From: Deltaproteobacteria bacterium
Lineage (GTDB): Bacteria; Desulfobacterota; GWC2-55-46
DNA length: 64,000 nt
Assembly: GCA_015075075.1 (NCBI GenBank)
Contig: JABTVA010000006.1
Coordinates: 62,001 to 126,000 of the forward strand
Reading direction: 5' to 3'
In this document: in pieces, positions 26,794 through 34,707 of the stretch
Numbering within the stretch: the first letter of the stretch is position 1
Layout of the letters: each line of letters begins with the position of its first letter
The notes under the pieces: generated by a model
What the model was told of the DNA's origin: nothing
Databases searched by the model: none
What the model saw: the letters and a program-made list of their open reading frames with translations, nothing else
Made by a program: the position numbers and the translations under genes

Positions 26794-29120
26794 TAGCCGT
26801 AAATGCCTGCCGGGTCTTTCATTATTGCGTCGGACCACGGGGCCAGCTCGCCGCCGAGCGCCTCAAGCTCCTTGAGCGCCGCCGCCTTGTCATCCGCGCG
26901 GCCGAGCCTTCCGTAGCACTGGGCCATCCTGTAGAGCGCCCAGGACCTGTCCGCGTTTTCCTCTTCATCCATGTGCCCTATGGCCCGCCTGTACCCCTCG
27001 GCAGCCTTCGCGAACTTCCCGGCCTCGAAGAGTGCGTCGGCGGACTTGAGAAGGGACCTTGAGGCCTCGCTTACGTTCCCGTCCGCCTTGAACCCATTTG
27101 CCGCGCTCTCGAAAAGCGGTATTGACTGGTCCGTCTTTCCGGCCCGGTAGCTCGATTCGGCTTTCATGAGGACGGCCTCTGGCCCGTTCGCGGGCTTTTC
27201 GCGCGAGACCCTCTCGTACTCACCCTTTTCAAAGGCGATGAGCGTTTCAAGCTCCCGTATCTCGGCGGCCCTGCCGTTGACAGGGTGCTTCGTCCTGAAG
27301 GCCTTGAGCATCCTTTCAGCAGAGCCCGTGTCCTTCTGCTCGATATAGACCCGGATGAGCGCCACCATCGCCTCCTCGACTACCTGTCCGCTCCCGAGCT
27401 TGACGGCGTTGTCGAGCAAGTTGACGGCTTCGTTCCTCAGTCCCTCTGCCATGCACGACCTTCCGACCTTCAGGTAGGTCTCGGCCTTTTTGCCGAAAGG
27501 CGCGCTGAGCGGGACGTCGAGGAAGAGCTTCACAACAGCCAGGTGGTCGCCTTTTTTGTAAAGGGAGTCCATCCATTCATAGAAGAGGACCGAGGAAAGA
27601 AGGCCCATGTCCTGCCTGTATATGCTGAGCGGGTATCTGCCGTTAAACGTCTTGAATGAGGCATACCCGTCCTCAAATTTTCCGAGCCGTATCCTGGCCG
27701 ATAGGAGCTTGAGGGCAGTTATCTCGGAGGCCGCGAAGCCGCCCGCGGCAACTGCCCCGTAGAGTCTCTCTGCCTCCTCAAGCTGCCCGGCCTCCCCTGA
27801 CAGGTAATAAGCGTCAGCAAGCGAGAGCGTGGCCATTGCCCACTCTTCGCCCGTAAACCTCCCCTTTGCGCCGATATACAAATGGAGCGCCTCCTTTTCC
27901 CTGCCTTCCGCGAGGAGCGTGTCTCCTTCCTTGAGCGAGAGGAATACGCCCATGAACCCGTCCGCCGGATACCCCGCGCTTATCTCGCGATAGATCCTCC
28001 GGGCCTCGGCGTAGTCGCCCCTGGTGAGGTGCATGTCGGCAAGGCTGAGCCTCGATACCGAATCAAGCCCGGCTCCGGAGGAGGCGTTTTCCCTGTATAG
28101 CGTCCACGCGCTCTCAATCTCCCCTTTTATGAGGGCAGTGTTCGCAAGCCATATCCCTGAGCCCTCATAGCCCGCTTGCAGCGAGGCCCTGAAGAGTTCC
28201 TTGGCCTCCGCGTATTTTCTTTCGAAAAAGTGTATGCGCGCCTTCCTGAAGAGGGCCTCGCCCTTGATGGGATTGTCCTCTCCCTCGGATGCGCGCGTGA
28301 ACTTGCCGGCTGCTTCGGGATAAAAGCCCTTCCGCTCGAAATGGTCGCCCAGCACGAAATAGCCGAGCCGCGAATAGAGCGGGTCGGGGTTGGACCGGAG
28401 CGCCGTATCGAGCTCGGGTGGGGCCGTCTTTCCGCCGGTGAAATCAATTATGGCGCTCAAGGCGCCGGCCTTCCCGTGCTCACCCTTCTTCCCGTGCTCA
28501 GAGGCGGCCTTCGCGGCCTCTTCGAGGAACTTGTCATCCCCGGGCTTAAGCCCAAGTACGGCCCTGAACGCCCCGGAGACCGGGTCGCCGTAAAGCTCTG
28601 CCTTAAGGATTTCCACGGCCTTGTTCCTGTAGACCCATCTCCATGAATCATTGAAGGCAATGAGCTTCGATGGATGCGGCTTGAGGAACTGGTCATCGAC
28701 CGTCGTCCTCCGTTTATCTTCGTAATCCTTTTCCTCGGGGGCGGACGGCGGGTATACGTCCACCATCAGCCTGAAAGGCCCGGACTGCACCGAATGCCGT
28801 ACTACCGACCCCTGCGTGACCTGCAGCTCGAGCGTTGCGAAAACGCCAGAAGGGTCGGAGCCGCGGCTTAAGCCGTTTACCTTGAAAAACCCGGTCGAAG
28901 GGAAGTTGTTCATTACGCCGGCCCTTATGTCCCTCATGCGGACGAAGAGCTTGTCCCCCTTCCTCGACACGTCGGTATCCACCTTTTCGGAGAAAACGAG
29001 GGTAAGCCTGTGGAAGTCGTCCTGCTCGGAGGCGCGGATGGCTATTATCTCAGCCGCCTGGACGTCCGACCACAGCGGGACTGAAATGATGGATATCAAT
29101 ATTGCGAGGAATATTCTCAT
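26787..29120 (-). CDS. Exported TPR-repeat protein with AMIN-like N-terminus
   Basis: A 777-residue protein. The start MRIFLAILISIISVPLW at 29120 is a signal peptide ending near VQAAE. I reject the longer TTG start at 29156 because that codon is part of the -12 promoter box. Residues 25-115 look like an AMIN-type beta domain (HRLTLVFSEKVDTDVSRKGD). The rest is a long array of TPR-like helical hairpins (for example KGEALFRKARIHFFERKYAEAKELF). It sits between two flagellar regulators and has its own sigma-54 promoter, so it is probably a periplasmic or outer-membrane-side flagellar or surface-structure factor. Its function is not known. Confidence 0.8.
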   Translation of the reverse strand: MRIFLAILISIISVPLWSDVQAAEIIAIRASEQDDFHRLTLVFSEKVDTDVSRKGDKLFVRMRDIRAGVMNNFPSTGFFKVNGLSRGSDPSGVFATLELQVTQGSVVRHSVQSGPFRLMVDVYPPSAPEEKDYEDKRRTTVDDQFLKPHPSKLIAFNDSWRWVYRNKAVEILKAELYGDPVSGAFRAVLGLKPGDDKFLEEAAKAASEHGKKGEHGKAGALSAIIDFTGGKTAPPELDTALRSNPDPLYSRLGYFVLGDHFERKGFYPEAAGKFTRASEGEDNPIKGEALFRKARIHFFERKYAEAKELFRASLQAGYEGSGIWLANTALIKGEIESAWTLYRENASSGAGLDSVSRLSLADMHLTRGDYAEARRIYREISAGYPADGFMGVFLSLKEGDTLLAEGREKEALHLYIGAKGRFTGEEWAMATLSLADAYYLSGEAGQLEEAERLYGAVAAGGFAASEITALKLLSARIRLGKFEDGYASFKTFNGRYPLSIYRQDMGLLSSVLFYEWMDSLYKKGDHLAVVKLFLDVPLSAPFGKKAETYLKVGRSCMAEGLRNEAVNLLDNAVKLGSGQVVEEAMVALIRVYIEQKDTGSAERMLKAFRTKHPVNGRAAEIRELETLIAFEKGEYERVSREKPANGPEAVLMKAESSYRAGKTDQSIPLFESAANGFKADGNVSEASRSLLKSADALFEAGKFAKAAEGYRRAIGHMDEEENADRSWALYRMAQCYGRLGRADDKAAALKELEALGGELAPWSDAIMKDPAGIYGYL

Positions 29121-29151
29121 GGCATGGGTGTGGTTACCGGGTAAGGCTTTT

Positions 29152-29167
29152 TGCAACTACCATGCCA
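29152..29167 (-). promoter_or_regulatory. Sigma-54 promoter of the TPR-protein gene
   Basis: The minus strand reads TGGCAT-GGTAG-TTGCA, nearly perfect. Transcription should start near 29140, about 20 bases before the ATG at 29120. The intergenic region of about 165 bases upstream could hold activator sites. Confidence 0.85.
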
Positions 29168-29331
29168 GTCAGAGGGAGAGATTGGATGAGGCGATAGGGC
29201 TGCGAGCTATTTATGTAGTTATTTCAGGAGGTTTGAGATTAAAGATTAGGCCGTTTATCAGGCGATTCGGGGTTGGCTTTTACGGTTCTAAGCGGGTTTT
29301 TTCAGGTGGCAGGGCCGCATGAATGTCAAAT

Positions 29332-30792
29332 TCATGACCCGGCGAACTCGTTCTCGGCGGCCTCAGCTGAATCGAATTGCTCAAGAAGCCCCTTCCTCTT
29401 CATTTTTTCTATAAGGGTGGTCCTGTTGAGGTTCAGGTACTCGGCCGCCTTCTTCTTTATGCCGTTCACCCTCTGGAGGGCCGAGATTATGAGCTCCTTC
29501 TCGAAGTTGTCGACGGCAGCGTTGAAGTCTATGCCCTTGTCGGAGAGGTTGACGGGCCCTGCGTTCAGGGTGAAGCCTTCGAGCTTCGCCTGCCGTATCT
29601 TGTCAGGCAGGTCGCGGAGGGTGATGGAGCTGCCGTCCTCCTTGAGGACCACGAGCCTCTCTATCAGGTTTTCGAGCTCCCGGATGTTCCCCGGCCAGTC
29701 GTAGGCCTCAAGGAGCCTCATGGCGTCCGGGGCGGTCCCCTTTATCCTCTTCCTCTTACGGGTGGATATCTTTTCAATGAAATGGTCGACGAGGACCGGT
29801 ATGTCCTCATTCCTTTCCCTCAAGGGCGGGAGGTTGACCGGGATGACGTTCAGCCTGTAATAGAGGTCGTTCCTGAACTTCTTCTCAGCGACCGCCTTTT
29901 CAAGGTCCTGGTTGGTCGCCGCAACGACCCTCACGTCTACCTTTATGGTATTTCTGCCGCCGACCCTCTCGAACTCCTTCTCCTGGAGGACCCGGAGTAT
30001 CTTTACCTGGAGCCCGGGGCTCATGTCCCCTATCTCGTCGAGGAAAACGGTACCATCGTTCGCGGCCTCGAACCTGCCTATCTTAGTTGCTATCGCGCCG
30101 GTGAACGCGCCCTTTTCATAGCCGAAGAGCTCGCTTTCAAGGAGGTCTTCGGGGATGGCGCCGCAGTTTATGGGCACAAAGGGCTTATTCTTCCTCGAGC
30201 TGCCGTAATGCAGGGCCCTGGCAACGAGCTCCTTCCCGGTCCCGCTCTCGCCGAGTATGAGGACCGTCGAGTCGGTGTCGGCTATCCTGTCTATGATGTC
30301 CCGTATCCTCTGTATCTCCTGGCTCGTGCCGAGGATCGCGGTCGTGCAGGTTTTCTTGAGCTCGTCCCTGAGCTTGGAGTTCTCTTCCTTCAGAAAAGGG
30401 ACCTCCCTGGCCTGCCTCGCGTTATTTCGGACCTCCGCCGCCTTCTCAAGCGTCACAAGGAGCTTGTCCTTGCCGATGACCGGCTTTTCAAGATAGGTGA
30501 AGGCGCCGAGCCTCATGGCCTCGACCGTACTCTCAATTGAAGGGTTGCCGGTGATGATTATGCAGGCGGTATCAGGGGATGCGGACTTTACGGAGCGGAT
30601 CACGTCGATGCCGCTCATGCCGGGGAGCGTGAGGTCTGAAAGGACTATGTCGAATTCGATTTTGCGGGCAAGCTCAATGCCTTCCTCGCCTGTGGGCGAG
30701 GCAATGACGCTGTACCCGTTCATCTCGAGGATTTCCTTAAGGGATTCGCGGACTGATTCCTCGTCCTCAACAAGTAGGATATTACAGCTCAT
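29332..30792 (-). CDS. NtrC-family sigma-54 response regulator (candidate flagellar master regulator)
   Basis: A 486-residue activator starting at MSCNILLVEDEESVRESL (30792). Receiver domain 1-120 has Asp in FDIVLSDLTLPGMSG. The AAA+ domain has GESGTGKE and GAFTGA. The C-terminal helix-turn-helix is GIKKKAAEYLNLNRTTLIEK. A longer upstream frame is not used because it runs back through the leader towards the promoter. It is transcribed from a consensus sigma-70 site, unlike its neighbours, so it could sit at the top of the flagellar cascade like FleQ/FlrA. A general AtoC/ZraR-like role cannot be excluded. No kinase gene is adjacent. Confidence 0.85.
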   Translation of the reverse strand: MSCNILLVEDEESVRESLKEILEMNGYSVIASPTGEEGIELARKIEFDIVLSDLTLPGMSGIDVIRSVKSASPDTACIIITGNPSIESTVEAMRLGAFTYLEKPVIGKDKLLVTLEKAAEVRNNARQAREVPFLKEENSKLRDELKKTCTTAILGTSQEIQRIRDIIDRIADTDSTVLILGESGTGKELVARALHYGSSRKNKPFVPINCGAIPEDLLESELFGYEKGAFTGAIATKIGRFEAANDGTVFLDEIGDMSPGLQVKILRVLQEKEFERVGGRNTIKVDVRVVAATNQDLEKAVAEKKFRNDLYYRLNVIPVNLPPLRERNEDIPVLVDHFIEKISTRKRKRIKGTAPDAMRLLEAYDWPGNIRELENLIERLVVLKEDGSSITLRDLPDKIRQAKLEGFTLNAGPVNLSDKGIDFNAAVDNFEKELIISALQRVNGIKKKAAEYLNLNRTTLIEKMKRKGLLEQFDSAEAAENEFAGS

Positions 30793-30844
30793 GAACGGTT
30801 CGCTCCAGGTGCTGGTGCATGGACGGGCTCGTATTTTGGCACGC

Positions 30845-30873
30845 ATTATAGAACAACTCACAACCCATGTCAA
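30845..30873 (-). promoter_or_regulatory. Consensus sigma-70 promoter of the NtrC regulator
   Basis: The minus strand has TTGACA, a 17-base spacer and TATAAT, an exact housekeeping promoter. The predicted start near 30838 gives a leader of about 45 bases to the ATG at 30792. Confidence 0.88.
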
Positions 30874-30910
30874 TATTTTGAACAAGGGGGGCGTTTATGC
30901 CCAAAGGCTA

Positions 30911-30957
30911 CCTATGAATCCTCCCCGGCCTGAAGGCAGGGGCCGGGGTATCGGGAA
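30911..30957. repeat. GC-rich hairpin repeat (CCTATGAA...CCCCGGCC type), copy 1
   Basis: CCTATGAA, a CCCCGGCCTGAAGGC hairpin core and GGTATCGGGAA are shared with 59334-59373. It lies between two divergent promoters. The form resembles subterminal hairpins of IS200/IS605-type elements, but no transposase gene is beside it. Confidence 0.6.
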
Positions 30958-30969
30958 GGTAGCCCGAAA

Positions 30970-30997
30970 TTGACAAAAAGCCTGCCGATGATATATT
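30970..30997 (+). promoter_or_regulatory. Sigma-70 promoter of the aminopeptidase gene
   Basis: TTGACA, a 16-base spacer and TATATT lie on the plus strand, about 50 bases before the chosen ATG at 31050. Confidence 0.75.
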
Positions 30998-31049
30998 GAT
31001 GGTACTGATTGCCACGGAGCCAACGGCAATGAAGACGGGGAGGACGGAA

Positions 31050-32186
31050 ATGCCCGACGAATCAATAAAAAAGATCTTTACGATAAATCTGGGGGTGCAA
31101 AAGGACGAGGAAGTGCTGGTCTTTACCGACCTCCTCGAAGACCCTGATGCGGTGCCGCTTGAAGAGCGGAAGAAACGGGAAGCGCTCGTGCCTCTTGCAA
31201 AGGAAGCAGCTGAAATAGGCAGCGCCCTCTGCAGGACCGCCTATTTCGAGTTCACGGCTGTCGGAAGCCACGGCAAGGAGCCCCCAACGCCCCTCTGGGA
31301 GGCGGCCTTCGGGGGCGCGGTAGTCAAGAAGCTTGAAAAAAGAGGTACTCTCGAAAAGAAATTGAGAAAAGAGGCCAAGCCGCAGGACCTCGCCGAGGCC
31401 GAAGGCGTAATAAGGGAGCTTGCCGCGTCCCCTGACGCGGTCATAGCGCTCTCGAACTATTCGACCTCGCACACAAGGTTCAGGGACCTCCTTACGAGGG
31501 TAATGGGGACGCGCTACGCGAGCATGCCTCTTTTCGAGCGGGAGATGCTCGACGGCGCGATGACCGCCGATTGGAAAGGGGTCGAGAGGCGGACAATCAG
31601 GCTTGCCCGGATGATGGCTGACGCCGATACTGCTGTAATCACCTCTCATAACGGGACCTCCATAAGTTTTTCGATAAAAGGGAGGGACGCCCAGCCTGAT
31701 ACCGGGATACTCGTTGAGCGCGGCTCGTTCGGCAATCTCCCGGCTGGCGAGGCCTTCCTCGCGCCTGTGGAAGGAACAGCCGAGGGGGTCCTCATACTCG
31801 AATGGGCGCCGACAGGGCGCCTGCATACACCTGTCGAGCTGGTGGTAAAAAAGGGGCTCGTTGTCGAGGTGGTCGGGAATGACGACTTTTCAAGGAAGCT
31901 AAGGGAGAGGATAGATGCGAACCCGCTCTGCGGCAATATCGCGGAGCTCGGCATAGGCACGAACGAGAAGGCTTCAAGGCCGGACAATATCCTCGAAACC
32001 GAAAAGATACTCGGCACCGTGCACATCGCGCTCGGCGACAACTCGTCGTTCGGGGGAAAGGTGAGCGTGCCCTTCCACCAGGACTTCATCTTCTTCAGGC
32101 CCAACCTTGAGGTAATAAAGGGCGAGGAGAAGATAGAGCTTTTAATCGACGGAGAGCCGAGGTTTGAGGCGGAGGGGGTAAGGTAG
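31050..32186 (+). CDS. M29-type aminopeptidase (AmpS/PepS-like)
   Basis: A cytoplasmic metallo-aminopeptidase family protein of 378 residues. The ATG at 31050 follows GGGGAGGACGG; upstream in-frame ATGs lie inside the leader. The C-terminal block GTVHIALGDNSSFGGKV followed by VPFHQDFIFFRPNLEV carries the conserved His and Asp pattern of M29 metal ligands. NIAELGIGTNEKA is also typical of the family. The substrate range cannot be read from sequence. The gene stands alone, divergent from the flagellar regulator. Confidence 0.8.
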   Translation: MPDESIKKIFTINLGVQKDEEVLVFTDLLEDPDAVPLEERKKREALVPLAKEAAEIGSALCRTAYFEFTAVGSHGKEPPTPLWEAAFGGAVVKKLEKRGTLEKKLRKEAKPQDLAEAEGVIRELAASPDAVIALSNYSTSHTRFRDLLTRVMGTRYASMPLFEREMLDGAMTADWKGVERRTIRLARMMADADTAVITSHNGTSISFSIKGRDAQPDTGILVERGSFGNLPAGEAFLAPVEGTAEGVLILEWAPTGRLHTPVELVVKKGLVVEVVGNDDFSRKLRERIDANPLCGNIAELGIGTNEKASRPDNILETEKILGTVHIALGDNSSFGGKVSVPFHQDFIFFRPNLEVIKGEEKIELLIDGEPRFEAEGVR

Positions 32187-32266
32187 GCTGGGCGCGGAGC
32201 GCGCCTTTTCGCCTGGTTCAGTTTTGAGTTGGGTTACTACCCGGCTTGGGGAGGAATTAGCCGCCT

Positions 32267-32359
32267 GTCATTCGAGGAGCTTTTAGCTCCGTGGCAATCT
32301 CAGCAACTCCATACGAGAGCCTTGGATTGCTTCGGGACTTTCGTCCCTCGCAATGACGG
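32267..32359. repeat. GTCATTC-type inverted repeat
   Basis: GTCATTCGAGGAGC at the left and CCTCGCAATGACGG at the right are near-inverted ends of a common dispersed bacterial repeat. Related copies are at 33543-33622, 36520-36545 and 41246-41420. It lies between the aminopeptidase and the transposase remnant. Confidence 0.55.
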
Positions 32360-32412
32360 CATCAAAGGATTCAAAATCCCCCCGCTTTCTGTGTGAGCAA
32401 TCAGGCTCGGTG

Positions 32413-33298
32413 TCACAGTTTGATAAAATTTTCTTTCAGGGCATTTTGATGTTTCCAACATTGCACGAGAATTGTAAGGAGCCGCATGGCGCGGCGGCGC
32501 GACCTGCCTGGTTTGGGTCACACCCGGAGTGCTCGAAGCCCCGTATGACTGCTGGCGACAAGGTAAGGCGAGGCGCCCGCGGGCGTCTGCCTTACGTTGG
32601 CATTTGTCCACCCCAGATAGTGCGTTTACCGCGCAGAGTCCCGCTGTCCCGGCTGGAGCGGTGCCACACCAACCATGGCAATCTGTTTGCGCGTCAGCTT
32701 CCAAGCCCGCAGGCCAGCAAGGCATCGGGTGAGCACTGGTCCCACGCCCGGAGCGCTTTTAAGGTTGTCCTTTTCGCGCCAGAGGGGCTTTTACGGATAG
32801 TATCGGCGAGGTTTCCATCGACCTCGCCACGTTTTTCGCCAGTCGATATTTCGTTTGATGGATTTGTTACGCGAGAAGAACAGGCGGTTCTTTCGGCGGA
32901 CGAGCATCCTGATGATCTGTCGCCTCTATGGAGCAAGGCAGCCAGTCTCCTCGCGCATCAGCGTCCGGCAGAGGTCGAACATCGGGACGCGGCTTCTTAA
33001 TCTGCGAGGATGACGGTGGCATCCAGGGCGTCCTCGTTTTTGCAAGCCCTCCTGTGGCTTTGGCGAAGTCCCCTACCCGGCGTAGATTATTAACCGCCAG
33101 AGGCAGGCAAGCAGGCCGCTGCCATTGCGCTGGCAACCGGTGCTTGAACCTGCCCGTAGCTTCGAGCACCATAAGAGCGGGCTGGAGTCCCAACAGCCGA
33201 TTTATGAGCCAGATGCTATTCCGTTCGTCGCTAGCTTCCGCGCCTGGTGGGCACAGCCATATCCAGATACGCTCGAGACGTCTATGCCGATGAAACAT
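32413..33298 (-). pseudogene. IS110-family transposase remnant
   Basis: Parts of an IS110-type DEDD transposase can be read only by changing frames. FIGIDVS follows the likely start near 33298. Then comes LEATGRFKHRL with the hallmark VGDFAKATGGLAKT. RPLPDADARG is next, and the C-terminal LLTIL segment precedes a stop at 32413. The span of about 295 codons is near the family's normal 300-400. No terminal inverted repeats are expected for IS110. The element is dead as it stands. It sits between two GTCATTC-type repeats, which could mark its target. Confidence 0.8.
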
Positions 33299-33542
33299 TC
33301 CGCTTCAACACAGTTCCTCCTTTCTGCCCTGGCCTTGCTGATGTGGGGCTTTGGGTCTCGACAACTGTTCGGGCTCATTAAATGGATGCGACGCTGGCTA
33401 ATGCCTTTAACGGCCCTGCGACCGCGGGTACGGCTGTCAGAATCCTGTTGCGCGGATATCATCTATTAACGTAAGGTTACTCGCTACTATACAAGGGCAG
33501 GAGATATCTTTACTTTTTAGTAGCTCTGATTACCTCTGCTTC

Positions 33543-33622
33543 GTCATTCGAGGGAGCGAAGTGACCGAAGAATCTGCAACTTGCTGATTCTTCATCCACG
33601 ATTCTTCGCCGCTCAGAATGAC
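33543..33622. repeat. GTCATTC-type inverted repeat pair
   Basis: GTCATTCGAGGGAGCGAAG at the left and GATTCTTCGCCGCTCAGAATGAC at the right (given here in parts: GATTCTTCGCC, then GCTCAGAATGAC) are inverted copies about 80 bp apart. The flank ATCAGACCTTC is also shared with 41430-41450. Confidence 0.6.
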
Positions 33623-33704
33623 ACCGCGAATCAATCAGACCTTCCGTTCTTGACAGCCTCAGCGCAGGGCCTCCCTGAGCAATTACGCTGCAGGTCTGGC
33701 GTCG

Positions 33705-33986
33705 TCATTCTTCAACGCCATTGCCCTTGGCCAGGCCCGCTGCTACGGCTGACGATAGTATGCACCCGGTGCCGTGGAAACGGGCCCTCCCGCCCTTAAG
33801 CCGCCTTCCCCTGTAGTATCTGAACGACTGCCCGTCGAACAACACGTCAACCGGCTCTCCCTCAAGGTGGCCGCCCTTCACGAGAGCATGGCTCGCGCCC
33901 ATCTCGAACAGCCTCCTTGCCGCGAGTTCCATCTCCTTTACGGAGCTTATCCACTTTACGCCAGTCTCGTAGGGTGCGCTGCGCAC
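33705..33986 (-). pseudogene. ThiD-like kinase fragment (C-terminal part only)
   Basis: About 93 residues match the C-terminal third of hydroxymethylpyrimidine (phosphate) kinase of thiamine synthesis. They include HALVKGGHLEGEPVDVLFDG and the anion-hole motif HGTGCILSSAVAAGLAKG. The N-terminal substrate-binding domain is absent. The apparent ATG is formed by the palindromic repeat at 33969-33987, so the fragment begins at a repeat junction, and another GTCATTC-like sequence abuts its 3' end. It is a non-functional remnant cut by repeat or transposon activity. Confidence 0.8.
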
Positions 33987-33987
33987 T
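33969..33987. repeat. REP-like palindrome downstream of the RAYT gene
   Basis: GTAGGGTGCGCTGCGCAC contains inverted GTGCGC/GCGCAC arms. It is the reverse-oriented partner of the two palindromes at 34594-34656, so RAYT-gene flanks carry repeats facing each other. Confidence 0.7.
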
Positions 33988-34020
33988 ATTAAACTATGCG
34001 TCAGCCCGCCCCCACCTCAT

Positions 34021-34560
34021 TTACTCCGCCCCTATGCATGCGAACTCTATATCGCCCGCGCCCCAATCCGGGGTATAAATTCCCTTTTCGACATATTCGA
34101 CGAAAGACGAATACTCCCATTCCATCGGGGCGGAAGCCAGACCATGCTTTACCGGGTTGTAATGAATATATTCAATATGCGCCCTGAGGTCGGATTCATC
34201 CCTTATTTTGTGCTCCCAGAAACGCCTTTGCCAGACCGTCCCCTCTCTCCTTTTAATCCTCGACGTATCCGGGGACGGGGTCTTCAGACGGCCTTTCATC
34301 CTCTTTGTGAATCCTTTTTTGATCAAGGCCCATCTGGTCGAAAAATCCGAATCGATGTCCGGAAGCTCCCATATCGCATGAATATGGTCCGGCAAAACGA
34401 CCCATGCCTTTACCTCGAAAGGCCTGTCCCGCCGGACCTCGCGAGTCGTCTCCTCGAAAGCCTTCAAAGAATCATCAAGGCACAGGATAGGCTGGCGCAT
34501 GTAGGTAACGACCGTGAAAAAATATGTGTTACCGGCTCGCGCCCTTCTGTAATTCGGCAT
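34021..34560 (-). CDS. REP-associated tyrosine transposase (RAYT)
   Basis: A 179-residue Y1 transposase of the TnpA-REP/RAYT type, which cuts single-stranded palindromic repeats. The HUH motif is in VLPDHIHAIWELPD near residue 57. The C-terminal RAYT motif YIHYNPVKHGLA near residue 131 holds the helix associated with the catalytic tyrosine, and FWEHKIRDESDLRAHIEYIH fits the family. The gene is full length with no indels. It is flanked by three short palindromes of one sequence type, as expected for a RAYT and its substrate repeats. It probably mobilises or once mobilised these repeats. Confidence 0.9.
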   Translation of the reverse strand: MPNYRRARAGNTYFFTVVTYMRQPILCLDDSLKAFEETTREVRRDRPFEVKAWVVLPDHIHAIWELPDIDSDFSTRWALIKKGFTKRMKGRLKTPSPDTSRIKRREGTVWQRRFWEHKIRDESDLRAHIEYIHYNPVKHGLASAPMEWEYSSFVEYVEKGIYTPDWGAGDIEFACIGAE

Positions 34561-34593
34561 ATCGACCTTGAAATATCAAACGATTTAATGAAT

Positions 34594-34656
34594 GGTGCGC
34601 ACAGCGCACCCTACTGAATGCAAATCGAGCAAATCGAATGGTGCGCACAGCGCACC
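34594..34656. repeat. Tandem pair of REP palindromes upstream of RAYT
   Basis: GGTGCGC-ACA-GCGCACC occurs twice (34594-34610 and 34640-34656), each followed by CTAC, in the same orientation and 46 bases apart. Each is a perfect 7-base hairpin. A reverse-oriented relative lies beyond the other end of the RAYT gene. Confidence 0.85.
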
Positions 34657-34707
34657 CTACATTTCTAAAATTAATCGATTTGAGAAATGTACAGCATCCA
34701 ATCAATA

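Noticed and set aside
29121-29156. TTG start for the TPR protein at 29156
   Set aside because: The codon lies in the -12 promoter element; the ATG at 29120 starts a proper signal peptide.
34594-34656. CRISPR array made from the repeated hairpins
   Set aside because: There are only two short palindromes, no spacer regularity and no cas genes; they fit REP repeats beside a RAYT gene.
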